Shown here: one piece after another, positions 41,101-53,999 of the stretch
Numbering within the stretch: position 1 is the first letter of the stretch
How the letters are laid out: the number at the start of each line of letters is the position of its first letter
Source: Platycnemis pennipes
Taxonomy: Eukaryota > Arthropoda > Insecta > Odonata > Platycnemididae
Reading direction: 5' to 3'
DNA: 64,000 nt
NCBI GenBank assembly: GCA_933228895.1
Contig: OW121857.1
Span: 7,068,001 to 7,132,000, forward strand
The notes under the pieces: model-generated
What the model saw: the letters and a program-made list of their open reading frames with translations, nothing else
The model's database searches: none
What the model was told of the DNA's origin: nothing
Program-made: the position numbers and the translations under genes

Positions 41101-41389
41101 CTTTGAATGGCATTTCCATTTGAGGCAGTATTGCGCAGCGAAAGAGATAAAGCAAGTAGCGCAAGATCCTTTTTAACTAACACATGACGATAGCACACCG
41201 CGACGGTCTAGGGAATCACATCTCAGACTTGTGAGCACGGGTCAGTCCTGGCTGTGATAGTCAGCCGGCCTAATAGCATCATGGTTTGAACCCCTCCATA
41301 GGGACAGACGTTGTGTTTGCCTTTTGATTAGGCTTAGATACGATTGCAAATCAACGGTCGAAACCTATGCGGTGCAGTACAGAAGCAAG
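38103..41389. other. Intergenic DNA, nothing recognised
   Basis: No domain-level similarity seen. A tRNA/SINE-like box B (GGTTTGAACCCCTCC) occurs at about 41284 but without a convincing element around it. Confidence 0.5.
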
Positions 41390-42340
41390 CAAGGTAGCTG
41401 TACAGAAGCAAGCATAAAGAAAGTAGTGAGGCAAGGATGTGCCATGTCTCCCGTATTATTCAATGTCTACATCTAGAAAGACATCAAAGAAGTGAAAGAG
41501 AAGTCTCCGGGAGTTAATATCCACGGGCGGAAAATCGGCATGCTACAATTCGCCGATGACATAGCAGTCATGGCAGAAACAGAAGGAGATTTAAAGAAGA
41601 CACTAGGAAATATGGAAGGAACCATGACCAGATATCATCTGAAGGTCAATAAAAAGAAAACTAAGGTATTGGTATGCAGCAGAAGAAAGGAAGCCAGGAA
41701 CAATGTTACAAACTAGGAAAACAAAAAATCGAGGAGGTGGAAGAGTTCTGCTACCTGGGAAGCCGAGTAACCAGCGATGGACGAAGTAAAAGAGAAATTG
41801 CCAGTAGAATTGTCCAAGCAAAAAGGGCATTTTACCAGAAGAAGATTCTCCTGACAGCTGCAAATACAAGCGTTGAAGTGAGGAAACATTTCATTAGAAC
41901 ATGCATCTGGATCATTCTACTATATGGCAGCGAAGCATGGACAATAACAGCAGCAGAGAAGTTCAGGCTGGAAGCATTTGAAATATGGTGCTATCGAAGA
42001 ATGATGAAGATAAAATGAATCGATCGAGTGAAAAACAAGAAGTGTTGAGAAGAGTGGGAGAGAAGAGATGTCTACTGAAAACATATACAAGAAGACGGGC
42101 CAGCCAAATGGGCCACATCTTGAGAAACGATGGCTTGATGAAGACAATCGTCGAGGGAAAAGTGAACAGGAATAATTGAAAAGGCAGGCCTCGTATAGGT
42201 AGGTATATGGAGCAAGTTGTGAAGGATGTAAAAGAGAGGAGCTACGTCAATATGAAGAGGTTGGCCGATAGAACAATCGAGTGGAGGGCTGCGTCAAACC
42301 AATCCTAGGGTTGTTGACCGATGATGATGATAACAGGAGT
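41390..42340 (+). pseudogene. Truncated copy of the second non-LTR family (RT core to 3' end)
   Basis: Reads KKVVRQGCAMSPVLFNVYI (then a stop), IGMLQFADDIAVMAETEGDLKKTL with the FADD catalytic box, FCYLGSRVTSDGRS, RIVQAKRAFYQKKILLTAA, LLYGSEAWTI, FEIWCYRRMMKIK (then a stop), and ends CCTAGGGTTGTTGACC and TGATGATGAT. It is 5'-truncated with stops and frame changes, so inactive. Confidence 0.9.
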
Positions 42341-43082
42341 GTAGATGATGATAATAGTTTTATAAGGACATATAGTATACCTCATGAAGAGTCTCATGCT
42401 GTTTTCTATAGGAAAATGATTAAAAAATTATTTACTCATTATCAGTTATACAATCTCAAATTACTTCCTCAGAATGAATATTTACTATAAGATGTAGCTT
42501 AAGCTAATTGATACCACAATCTTACAAACAGGTAGCAAATATTCATTCACACACTTCAGCCTTGTTTTTTATTAGACTGATTCATAAATATTCATTTGCA
42601 CATTCCCCCCCTCGAGAAGATCATCATGTTTTGATTTCGATGGTCCACATTGATTGGGACAACGCTTATTGCGTTGCGTTTGCTGTTCTGTATCGCCACT
42701 TGCTACAAACTACGAGTGAATGGCTAAACCGAAACTAGTTTTCACCCTGGGTTACCCATACTTTCCCATAGCATTGTTGTGATACCCATACCTATTGTGC
42801 TTTTTTGAAGAATCTTTGTGCAAAGCGGAAGGCTAGCTGGCAAATCAAGAACCACACTAAGTTCTGAATCCGAAAGTGTGATAAATTCACACAACGACGA
42901 AGAGAGGAGTGGGACAGTTTTTTTTCTCCTGTCACCTGAGAATTTATTGTGCTTCTTAAGTTATTTCGCTATATACTCTCGTCAAATTTCCCTTTCATAT
43001 GCAATAGTGCCTGTGACCAATCATAAACAGTGCAGAATTCCACGTCGAGTCTGTGAGAGAGATCTGGGCCCTATGAATGGGG
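42341..43082. other. Intergenic DNA, nothing recognised
   Basis: Short frames only. Confidence 0.5.
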
Positions 43083-43095
43083 ATGACCATTCCGC

Positions 43096-43431
43096 GGGGA
43101 TCGGATTGGTGTGGTGGCTAGTGTACTGGCCTCCCATCCCGAGAGCCAGGGTTCGATTCCCGGCAGTGGCGGAATCTTCAGTGGAAAACAGGTCCCCCCT
43201 TGAGTGCCTAGTGGAGGGCATTTCAAGTTCAGTACTTCGTCCGTCGGATGGGACTTTAAGCCGTTGTCCCCTTGGCGCCTTTCGTTAAGAGTAGGCTAAT
43301 GCCGACGCCGGGTTTCTCTCCACCCTTCCTCCGTTCCCTGAAAACTCCTACCATTACCCAATCACCCACCTATCCTAAATGGCGCAAATGACCTCAGCTG
43401 TCGGTCGCCTCCCCTGAATAACCAACTAACC
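43096..43431 (+). mobile_element. tRNA-derived SINE, full length with 13-bp TSD
   Basis: Box A-like GTGTGGTGGCTAGTG and box B GGTTCGATTCC form the tRNA-like head, followed by the family body also seen at 10628-10961. Flanking repeats ATGACCATTCCGC (43083-43095) and ATGACAATTCCGC (43432-43444) differ at one base. Confidence 0.92.
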
Positions 43432-43444
43432 ATGACAATTCCGC

Positions 43445-43879
43445 CAGCCCTAGAAGTGAGGCCCTGATGGAATAAGGCCCCTGAGCAACGATTGCACCCC
43501 GCGAAAGGGCAGCCCTGGCGCAGGGCGCTGACTCAACGCGGCCCTCAAGGGATGCAGCCCTCCCCCGCCCGGCCCGAAGCCTCAAGCCCCGGTCCCAATG
43601 TGCGGAGGCGGCTTGCCTTGCGTCGCGAGCTGTGAATGGGACGCGCCACTATCGATTACGCGCGTGAGAGCGCCGTGGTGGGAAGGGTGTATGAAGGGGG
43701 GATGAAAGGGGGAGGGAAATTGCGCGACCGTGTAACGAGTGCTTGAGTGATCCTCCGCAGCGCTGGACCAAAAAAATGACAATATCGGAAATAAATGTTG
43801 GAGAGGCGACAGTAAGATCGACGAAATGGAAATTTCGATTGGAGGGGAGTAGTAGTTAGGAGACTGACGAGAAGAACGC
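43445..43879. other. GC-richer intergenic stretch
   Basis: CpG-rich up to about 43700, with no recognised gene. Confidence 0.5.
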
Positions 43880-45010
43880 GAATGGTTGTGTTACCTCACC
43901 GGAAATTGAAGTCACTTCGGGTGTCACACAAGGTAGTGTGATAGGTCCACTCTTGTTCCTTCTGTATATTAATGATATCAATATGGTGGAAAAAAGTAAG
44001 AATCGTCTATTAGCCGATGACGCAGTAGTGTACAAGGAAATTCGAACCCCAAGCGATAAAGAATATTTAAATGATGACCTACAAGCAATTGAAAATTGCC
44101 GTGATACATGGCAGTAAGATTTAAATTTAAAAAAATGTGTAGTAATGAATTTTTGGAAAAAGAATAGTTCTCCTCCTAGCACATACAAAATAAGTAATAA
44201 TGAATTAACAAACGTGGAAGCCATTAAATATCTTGGAATAAGACTGACACATGATCTTTCCTGGGGTAAACACATACATGAAATAATGGGTCAAGCTAAT
44301 CGTAAAATGGGGTTCATCGAAAGAGTATTGGGTAAATGTGACGATCATGTACGAGAAATCAACCACTTTTCCCTTGTTAGACCTAATTTGGAATATACTG
44401 CCAGTGTATGGGATTCCTACGACATCGGTCACAATAACGAACTTGAACGTGTGCAGCGAAGATCGGCAATATTTGTAAAGGGACGGTACGGTAACCTTAT
44501 TAGCGTAACCAGTCTATTAAATGAATTGAAATGAGAATCATTGTCAGATCACAGGTTGAAAGTTAGACTTAATCTCTTAAATGAATTCCAAGACAATATT
44601 TTCAATGATGATGTTAAAAATATTTTGCGAACCCCAACTTACTATGGTAGACTGTACCACAATCACAAAATTAGAGAAATTGATTGCCAAACTAATAGAT
44701 TCAAAATGTCCTATTTTCCTCGTACAATTAGGGATACGAATAGCGGTAAATATGTCCAATACGAGTGAATCAATGTATAGCATAGGTAGTTGCATGTTGG
44801 TATGAGTACTTAAAGCTAACCCTACTAACAGAATGTTTTTGCATGTAAGCTTTGCAATTTCTATCTTTTTTAAATTGTGAAGTTCTGACTAGTATATTAA
44901 TACTATTCTATTTTTATGCATGATATGTAGTGTATGTTTGGTGAGAAATCACCCCCTGACACATAGTACCTTTGTGGTGGCCTGCAGGGTATTACGTAGA
45001 TATAGAATGG
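43880..45010 (+). pseudogene. 5'-truncated CR1/L2-like non-LTR copy
   Basis: The RT palm is recognisable as SGVTQGSVIGPLLFLLYINDI and RLLADDAVVYKEI; an internal stop then precedes KKCVVMNFWKKN, IKYLGIRLTHDLSWGKHIHEI, NHFSLVRPNLEYTASVWDS and ERVQRRSAIFVKGRYGN. A further stop and frame change precede NILRTPTYYGR. The 3'UTR ends TGCAGGGTATTACGTAGATA. Confidence 0.9.
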
Positions 45011-47887
45011 TTTTTCACTGCTGCACCAGCGATAGAGACGCCTCGTGGCGTACAGGTACCTTCTGGTTATTTGCTAGCACAAGTGTTGGAAGCAAAATAA
45101 AGTTCAATTCAGACTTGTTCCTCCGATATTCTTGCAACCAAGCGGAGAGAAGAACTAACTTCATGTATGCTCGCTGCGTTCGTCTCTTTTATTTTAGCTT
45201 GATGATCAAATTCACACGAATAATGTGAGAGCCTTAACGACGCCAGAAGATAACTCGTGTCTTTTCCGCCACTTTAATCACGCAATTGGCTGGATGACTA
45301 ACAATTGGTACTACCTCCTTTATAGATTCTCCAATTACCCTTGGTTTTGTCGCGCAAGAGTTTTTCTCGAACCTTTCAAACCTCCACTGAGTATACCGGC
45401 CGGTGAGAAGGCATGTGGCAATTGGCGGATTCGATTCCCACCCATAAGAATAGACGAGTGCTTGTCCGAAGCCTACACAAGGCTACTAATCTGGAAACAG
45501 CGCTACTACTAGGATTTTCTTCATGGAATACTGTACATTTTTTAAAATGAAGTCGACAGATGAATTGTAATTGGTATATTTAGTATGACGAGCGCTTTCA
45601 CATTCATTCATTTTCAAGGAGACAATATGCATAAGTGAAAACCATAGCCAATAATTGGAAGGGCTAACGCCCAAAACACACAACAGGTATTTTATAATAA
45701 CAATGTAATCAAAAATATACCTACAGTACACGATGCTTCCAAATGTCTCACTAGATATTATTAGCGTTATCTTAATACATTTCTGAAAATGTTTTCAGAT
45801 TCATTCATTTTCCAGAATCTCTTTTACCTCCAACTCATAAAACAGCCATAAGTGAGCACTAACTATATAGCTTTTTAAAGAGTTCTGATTCTTGTGCCAA
45901 TTTAGGAAATGTGTCAGGATTAATGAAAAGATATTTCTCCATACACAAACAACACTGCTCTAAAGAAAGAGACTACTATGGTATGAAATTATTTGATGGG
46001 TTTTGATTCTTCCTAAATATTTTTGGAGTTATCTAAATAAAAACGTCTTAGATTAACTGAAAATGTGTCTTTTTTGTTTCTAACTATAAATCATGATTGA
46101 CTGTGGATATATTTTTACATAAATTATGTTTATATTATTTAAATTATATGCACACCATTTATCTTAACCTAATGTTTAGTTTCTCTATGACTTTCAAATA
46201 TTGCAAATATCTACCCAGATATAGAAGTAGAAAAACAGTAAATAGCTCGGAATGTCTCGTCAAAAAAGTAGTAAATTGTCGTATGGTAATGACGGTTAAC
46301 AGAACTTTCCGCAAATCGGATAAATTTCACGTATTCTCTACCACGGTACCCCGAAAAAAGGAAAGCAATTTACCCTTTCTTTCTACCAATCGTTTCGCAA
46401 TGCACTTACAAAGAACGTCATATTGTGGAGTCACGGTGATGCGCGACTTTTGAGAAAGTGATGGCAGATTTGACCGAAGCCCATCTCTTGAATCTCTCTC
46501 TACCAACTCAGTTACTGCGCAACACCACAGCTGATGCACTTATTTGCACAACTACTAACTCACCTAGTCGATGCCAAAAACATTTCTAATCTCTCAGCTG
46601 CTAATTTAATCCTCGACCAATGCCAAATTCGGAGAGCATCCTTATTCTGGCTTGTGATGCCCCAACCATTCCTTGTAACAATGGAGAGTAACGTATGCCA
46701 ATCTCAGTTTTTCAATTCCAGATTCAAGTACTTTTTGCTACTATTTTACCACTCACACCGAAAGATCCTATCTTCTACGCCATCATTCTTGTCTTTGTCA
46801 CCTTAAAAATCTTAAAAAGCAGACAATATTTCTGTGGCGTAATTTTTACTATCAAAAATTCCTCCAAAGTAACCTTACCTAAAATATATTGAAAATAGTC
46901 GTGCTATATTTAGAGAAAAATGTTATTTCTTCACTGATAAAAGACTTCTCCACTCATTTCAATATAAAAATGCATACCTTGGATGATTTAGTGATTCTGT
47001 AAATAAAACACTTTTTCTGATTTCTCTCAAGGACGGGAAGCATGAATTTCACTTGGGCTTTAAAAGACATATTGAACACTGTGAAACCTCACAATCCTTT
47101 AGTGAAATAAGAACTTTGGCACAAAAAAACATATTTACAGTAATTACCGCTCACTACATTTTATGTAGACATGTGTAACAACTTCCGCGCAGCGACACTC
47201 TTATCTCTTACCTTGGTCCCCGGGTGGTTTGATCAAAGGGGATGCAACATCCTCACCCCTTCGAGCCATACGTTTGGAGGAGAAGTATTAGAGGGACGCC
47301 ACGCCGTTGGCTGCTCGCCTGCGAAGCGACCAAGCAGGTGTCGCTTCCAGAAAAAAGCCTAAACATTATCGATCACGGTTCACATGATACTTGACATTTG
47401 ATTCTTGGGGCTCTCCGGAAAAGGGAGAAGCTTCTATCCTCAGTTTTGGGCTTCTGTACACGACACTTCGTATGGAAAAAGTGTAATCCATTGCTAATGT
47501 CGTGCAAAAAATTTAAATACATGAACTTAACTATGAAACACATAAAGAACCGTATCTATTGCAGATGAAATGAATAAAATTTTCAGCTACAACAATTGTC
47601 GAAGACAGGATATTTCAGCAAAGGGATGTCAACTCACGTCATGTGTTCACGAGGGCACATGATAATCGCATGAGCTCAGAGCACGCTTATTTCAAAATTC
47701 AGTTCTACCAGGGAGCGTACTACATTAGAAAGCTTTCCAAAATTCCATCTCTGCTCCAAATTGAATAGAGAGAATGGTTTTATCAACTCCACGCATTTCC
47801 AGTTGACGATATCTTAATTTGAATGATAATAAATTGTAGGACCGCGAGAACCTTAATGGCGTTTCCCGCTGTATTTGTGGAACTTCT
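45011..47887. other. Intergenic DNA, nothing recognised
   Basis: Short frames only. Confidence 0.5.
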
Positions 47888-48210
47888 GTCATCTACATCT
47901 ACATAATACCCTGCAAGCCACCATAAAGTCGTGTGGCAGGGGGTGAACTCTCACCAAAAATGCACTACATTTCATGCATAAAAAAGGATTAGTACTTGTA
48001 TAGGTACTGATCAAAACTACGCTATTAAAAAAAAATAGCAAAGCATACATGCAAAAACATGCCGTAAGTTGGGTTAGCTATAAGTCCTTATACCAACATG
48101 CAGCTACCAATGTTATCCAGTGCTACACTCGTACTGGATATATTTACCGTTATTCATATCCCTAATAGTTCCCTATGTATCCCTAAGGTATCCCTAATAC
48201 CCCTGATGAT
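47888..48210 (-). mobile_element. 3' fragment of the CR1/L2-like non-LTR family, minus strand
   Basis: On the plus strand it begins with CATCTACATCTACATAATAC and CCTGCAAGCCACC, the reverse complement of the family tail, and continues through TGGCAGGGGGTGAACTCTCA. It is the only copy of this family in the opposite orientation. Confidence 0.87.
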
Positions 48211-48658
48211 AATGGCAATATATTTGCACGAAGCTTCAAGACTGGGCCAGGTAGATCGTTGCAAACACATGTATTAATATATCTTTTCAATTGTATATTT
48301 GGAAGGCGAATGCATTACCTGATAGAGGGGAAAATATAAAAATCAATATTCTACTACTGAATGCTGGTGGAGTTACAAATATTCTGTTGATTTGTTCTAA
48401 ATATGAAGAACATTTGAACAGCAAAGTTCTTTCGTTTTCAATTTATTACAGTTATTCTGTGCATAAAATGTCAAAGGCACTCATGACTGGCCACAAACAG
48501 CTCTCAATATTCAACGCTAAGAACAAATCGATCGAATTTTCAAGGACGGATTTAATGGCCGTAATATATATTAATTTTCGATTCTATTTGGCCATCAATC
48601 TCATCGTATCTCAAAAATGGAAGAAACTGTAAATAAATCTGAGTGGGTATCATGCTTT
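48211..48658. other. Intergenic DNA, nothing recognised
   Basis: One open frame of 113 codons at 48291-48632 has no recognisable features. Confidence 0.45.
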
Positions 48659-48912
48659 CTAGTGGGTTAATGTGGTGTTTAAAGTGCTGGCTCCCCATGC
48701 CGAGAATCCCGGTTTGAACCCCTGTGGCGGCAATTATCAGTGGAGTCCTTGAGCACCGAGTGCATTACTCTGCCCGTCTCTATGGGAAACTGAATTGCAG
48801 AACCTATGGTGCCTTCCGCTGATAGCACCCGAATGCCGACACCAAGTTTCTGCCCAACCTTACCACCTTCACACCCTGCGCAAGTGACCTCAGCTATTTT
48901 CCGTAATTAACC
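48659..48912 (+). mobile_element. Diverged copy of the tRNA-derived SINE
   Basis: The head GTGGTGTTTAAAGTGCTGGC and box B GGTTTGAACCCC, then AGTGGAGTCCTTGAGCACCG, CCCGAATGCCGACACC and GACCTCAGCT, follow the order of the two complete SINEs with many changes and gaps. It ends near GTAATTAACCACA. No TSD was found. Confidence 0.75.
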
Positions 48913-49194
48913 ACATATTGAATCAGCATTTAACAATAGGAGATGAAAGCATGTTTCATAATCCTCTTTCCTGCTGTTTTCGGCGAGGGAATACTCCCAA
49001 GCATATGCCACACATGATATCCTTTGCAAGTGCAATTCGATATTTCATCGTTTAAGAGAAGCACCATTAATTACTACTTAGCATCTTGAAACAGTCACTG
49101 AAAAAGTAAACGAGTTACACCAGACTGTAATACTTATTCGAGGTAGACTCCATCATAAATGTCTTACTAAATCACTAAAGATTTATCTACTCGC

Positions 49195-49915
49195 TACAAT
49201 CTACTACTACAATCACTGAAGATTTATCGTGGGATAGACACATCCGGGAAATATGCGGCCAAGCGAAGAGAAAGCTAGGATTTATAAAAAGAGTACTTGA
49301 GAAATGTGATGAGAAGACAAAAGAGCGATGCTACTTTTCACTAGTTAGGCCCCACCTTGAGTATGCAGCCAGTGTATGGGATCCTAATGAATTAGGTTTG
49401 ATCAGAGAACTAGACAGTGTGCAGCGTAGAGCAGCTAGGTTCGTTAAAAGGTGTTACGATAGGTTGAGTAGCGTTTCAAATTTAATAAACGAATTAGGTT
49501 GGGAATCATTATTAGAGCGTAGGTTAAAATACAGATTAAATGTATTGGAGAAATTTCAATCGGTTAGCGTTACTGAAGATGTTAGGTACATTACAAAAAC
49601 ACCAGCGTATTTTGCTAGATCAGACAAATAAGATTGTCGTACTGATATATTCAAAATGGCATTTTCCCCCGTAGGTACTATAAGAGAACAGAATAGGCAG
49701 CATAGCAAAGGGATACGTAGGGGAAATACTTTAGAGTATTCTGTAGTGCATGATGCATGTACTAATCACTTAAATACTATAAATACTAACAATCATGTTG
49801 CATGAGACAATATAGTTGCTAGTTTGCATGTTAGTAGTGCATGCTTGGTGATCTTCACCCCCTGCCAAACACCCTCGCGGTGGCTTGCAGGGTATCGTGT
49901 AGATGTAGATGTAAT
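49195..49915 (+). pseudogene. 5'-truncated CR1/L2-like non-LTR copy
   Basis: Reads ITEDLSWDRHIREICGQAKRKLGFIKRVLEKCD, CYFSLVRPHLEYAASVWDP, LDSVQRRAARFVKRCYDRLSSVSNLINELGWESLLERRLKYRLNVLEKF and a 3'UTR with CACCCCCTGCC, TGGCTTGCAGGGTATCGTG and TAGATGTAGATG. A subfamily distinct from the other copies, judging from its amino acid differences. Confidence 0.9.
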
Positions 49916-51558
49916 TATCTATTTTATATATATATATATATCTATTTTATTCCAATTATATGGTAAGCCAAAGACGTTTCTGGTAAATTAACCTCGTGTC
50001 TTTAAAAAAGAGTTCACGGCTGCATAGTCTTCAGACTTTTGAGCTTCTTGAATATTATGTGTATTTTTTCCCTTTCTGAGAAATAATGGTTCCACATTAA
50101 TAGTTACTAAACTATAACGGACACTAGAGTGTCCCTTTCATTGGCAGCGGTGAATACTCAAGGCTATGATGTTGAGAGGCAACGTTTCATGTAACCCTCA
50201 ATAAACTGAACCCTATATAATTTGGCTAAAAATACAAATGATCCAATGCCTAGAAAAGTCTATTATAATTCTTCTATCTTCATTTGCAATTAGATAATAG
50301 TAGTAACAGAGTATGTTGTATTACTTTCTAAAGTACATTGAGCGAGACATGGCAAATCTTTGACAATCAGAATATACAAATAAGGAGGAAAACATTTGTT
50401 TCTGAGAGTAATTTCAGAGTTTGAATTAGGCATGGAATAATCATCAATCATCTTAAATAGTGGTTATTTGAAAAAGAGAGACCCAATAAAGCTATATATA
50501 TCTATCTGCAATCTAGTTTTTCTAATTTTAATAGCTATTCCCCATTGATGATCGTTCTATAGTTGAAACTTCGCCAATATTGTGCGACTGCGAATGATTT
50601 ATCTCATCAAGGACTCCTTCGTTTATCCCGCTCTCACTCGGAAAGCTTTATTTTCTGACATTTAGTGCGGAAACCAACCCTTTGAGAGTTTGAGAGGTAA
50701 TCACCATTCACCCGGCAGGTGGCGTTGACAACAGGGTAGGAGAAGATTAGATAGGGGATAAAAATTCCCTTCTTCGGAATATTTTCCTGGAGGACTGAAT
50801 CGATTTGAAGCAGTACTGGCGAATAGCGCTCATTGTTGTGCCGTCGAACAAGAACCCTGTCTTTGCTTCCTTTCCTCAAAGGCGATCGTCATCACACCGT
50901 ATAAAGACACACAACCTGCACTGGAACTCGAGTAGAGATAAAGACAATCACCCGCTGCGTAAGAGCGACATTCAGTTTCCAACATTGGGTGAAATGGAAG
51001 AAGAGAGATATTACACTCGAGGGCGCGTTCCCATCTTACTCTCGTCATTCCACAAAGTGTGTACTTGAGATAGTACTAGAAGGACGAAGCCCAGGACAGG
51101 TGTGTAAAGTGCTTTGCCGTTCGATCGCATGAAGCATAGTGAATCACGGAGAGGACTGAGTAAAGGGGGCACTTACTCAGGGATATTACTAGTGCGGTAA
51201 GCAGTTTCGAGCTCTCGTTCGTGGAGATAGACGCCGAGAGGACATCGGCGGAAACCCACTCCGTCACCGCACATCAAGGCAGAAAAATGAGACAAGAGCC
51301 ATCCATATAAAACATCGGTTACTTGGCGAGTTGAAATGCAGGGAAAAGAAATAAGGATTACTCCCAATGTGTTATGAGGTGGCCCCTTTCATCGGAAGCA
51401 AGTTGGTTCAATGTCTTCCTTTGAATCCAACCTTTTTTTCCATAACAGTTGAAATAAGTGAAATGAAGGGACGGGACGATAACGATCTTAGCGATCTAAA
51501 ATTATTTAGATAAATTATTATTTAAAAAATAAAAATTTATTTAAATAAATATTTAGAT
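49916..51558. other. Intergenic DNA, nothing recognised
   Basis: A short TA microsatellite lies at 49925-49941. Otherwise only short frames. Confidence 0.5.
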
Positions 51559-51598
51559 AACTCGCTAGATTTATTTAAATAAATAAATCTAGCGAGTT
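51559..51598. repeat. Perfect 40-bp palindrome
   Basis: AACTCGCTAGATTTATTTA, a 2-base centre AA, then its exact reverse complement. It lies just before the truncated 5' end of a non-LTR copy. Confidence 0.92.
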
Positions 51599-51607
51599 CA
51601 TTCTTCG

Positions 51608-52174
51608 ATCTAAATAATAAACTTGAACGTGTGCAGCGAAGATCGGCAAGATTTGTAAAGGGACGGTACGATAAACTTATTAGCGTAACCAGTCTCTTAA
51701 AAGAATTAAAATGGGAATCATTGTCAGATCGCAGGTTGAAATTTAGACTTGATCTCTTAAACAAAGTCAAAGATAATATATTCAATTATGACGTTAAAAT
51801 TATTCCGCGAACCCCAACTTACTATGGCAGACTGGACCATAATTACAAAATTAGAGAAATTATTTGAAAAACTGAGATTCAAAATGTCCTTTTTCCTCGT
51901 ACAATTAGGGATATGAATTGCGGTAAATATGTCCAATCGGAGAGTAGCAATGGATAGCATTGGTAGCTGCATGTTGATATGAGTACTTAAAGCTAACCCT
52001 ACCAACAGAATGTTTTTGCATGTTTGCTTTGCAATTTCTATCTTTTTTAAACAGTGAAGTTCTGACTCGTATATTAATACTATTCCTTTCTTATGCATGA
52101 TATGTAGTGCATGTTTGGTGATAATGCACCCCCTGCCACACACTTTTGAGGTGGGTATTATGTAGATGTAGATG
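51608..52174 (+). pseudogene. 5'-truncated CR1/L2-like non-LTR copy
   Basis: Reads LNNKLERVQRRSARFVKGRYDKLISVTSLLKELKWESLSDRRLKFRLDLLNKVKDNIF and on to the shared 3'UTR, ending GTGGGTATTATGTAGATGTA. Part of the CTTGCAGG block is deleted. Confidence 0.9.
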
Positions 52175-53999
52175 ACCCTTTTCTTCCTTACTCGTCCTCG
52201 CGAATGCCTGCGAAGTAATAGGATAGCGCAAGTATCATAAATCAAGGAGTCATACCTAAATCATTCTAACCATTCATTCACGGTAAACTTTCCTACACAT
52301 GAGAGATTAATCGAGGTTAATATTTTTTATGAGAAAAACTTGGATGTCATAGACCAAACGGAACAGATTTTTATGTCAGATGTCGCATTTGAGAAAATAT
52401 TATGGTGTGATTACATTACAAAAACAGCACTGAAATGAGACTCAACAGGCTGATACAGGTATTTATGGCATCGCAATATTTGAATATAAGAGCTCTCAGA
52501 TGATCCAGTTGTTAAGCGGGAAATGATCATTGTCAAATAGTCATCGAAGCTTAAGGGAAAGATTCGTAGGACCTAGGAGTAAAATCCGAGAAATTAACAA
52601 GCAATATATAAAAGGAAAGAGTTCCTTCGAAGAGGAGAAACGGGAAAATTCCTAAACCTCCACCCAGTTATTTACAAATAACTGCAGAATTTCGGCATTA
52701 GGCAGAACGAGGGCAATCAGTTGTTATGTAGTGAAAAGTTATTGCAAAAAATAACAAATTTCATAAAATAAAAACTGCGTTAACTGCTATTTATTCAATC
52801 CAATTTATAAGCACCTGCACAGAGTGGAATTCACTTTAGCAAAGTCGAGTTTATTACCCTGATAACAATTAAGCTGTTTATCTAGCCGATCTCACAAACA
52901 AAAAGATAATTTTCACGGATATAGAGGAGGCATTACGGAAGAAAATAAGCCCTTACATGAAGCAAAGTAGTAACTTCGTGACAAGTGTTGTTTGCAAAGC
53001 TATAGGCCCGTCCAAAAGAAATGGCTGCCCTTGAACAGAGCTATAGTAGATGGTACGCCCGATAAACCACCGAGTTAAGAGTTAGACAACCCAGATAGGC
53101 AATTGACATTTAAAAAGTAAACATCACCCGCATGGGCAACACGAATCAGGGAAGCGACGGGTATAATGCACTCGCCGGAAGATCCCAATGTCCCGAGGGA
53201 GCATTGCATTCTGGGTAGGTGTGCGGCGTTGAACTCACGCAGTAATAAGGCATTAGACTTTATGCTCGTTTAAGGGGAGCAAACATTCAAGTGTGAACTC
53301 CTAGGAATGCCGTCAAAGACAGAAGGACAAGGGATCACACAGAGAGTACAACCACATTCAGTAACGGGAAAATCATACGCTGCAGCCACGCTAAATTCTA
53401 GCCCAAAAGAATAATTGCCGGTTGAAACCTCCACACAAATTAAAATTTATACTACGCGTTAATTTCGGTTTTTCATGGAAAAGACGCAGGAATTGCAAAG
53501 GAATGGAAATTCAATCTTTCATTAAAGTGGCTCGATCTTATGCATACAAAGCAGTGCAAGGATTACAGGTCACGAGCCAAACTAAATAATTTGAATCACA
53601 TTCATCATATACACTTCAGCCATAATATACATGATTCAATACACTTTGAAGTTTATGTAAAAGGAAGGGCTCTAGATTTCCATTAAATGGAACATATTCA
53701 CGTCAAATGATGAGTACCTTATCATTTCCCTACACATAGAAGCAATGACGATAATAATGAAAAAATATAAATATGCGACTAAGATTAGCAATATTATTTT
53801 TCGCATGAAAGCTATTCCGTGAATCAAGGACATTTTCAAAACTCGTATTAGTACTACCTACTCCATTAAATACGACACACAACCTACAAGCACAATCAAT
53901 AGAGTGCCTATCTAAAGAAAGGCTACTCGAAGTATCAAAAGAGAGAAATGGCATACCATCACTGCATCACAGCTCAAATCCCGCAGTGTTCTTGGAGCT
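52175..53999. other. Intergenic DNA, nothing recognised
   Basis: Short frames only. Confidence 0.5.

Noticed and set aside
41230..41300. tRNA gene or SINE head around GGTTTGAACCCC
   Set aside because: No cloverleaf could be formed by eye and no related copy in the window has the same body.
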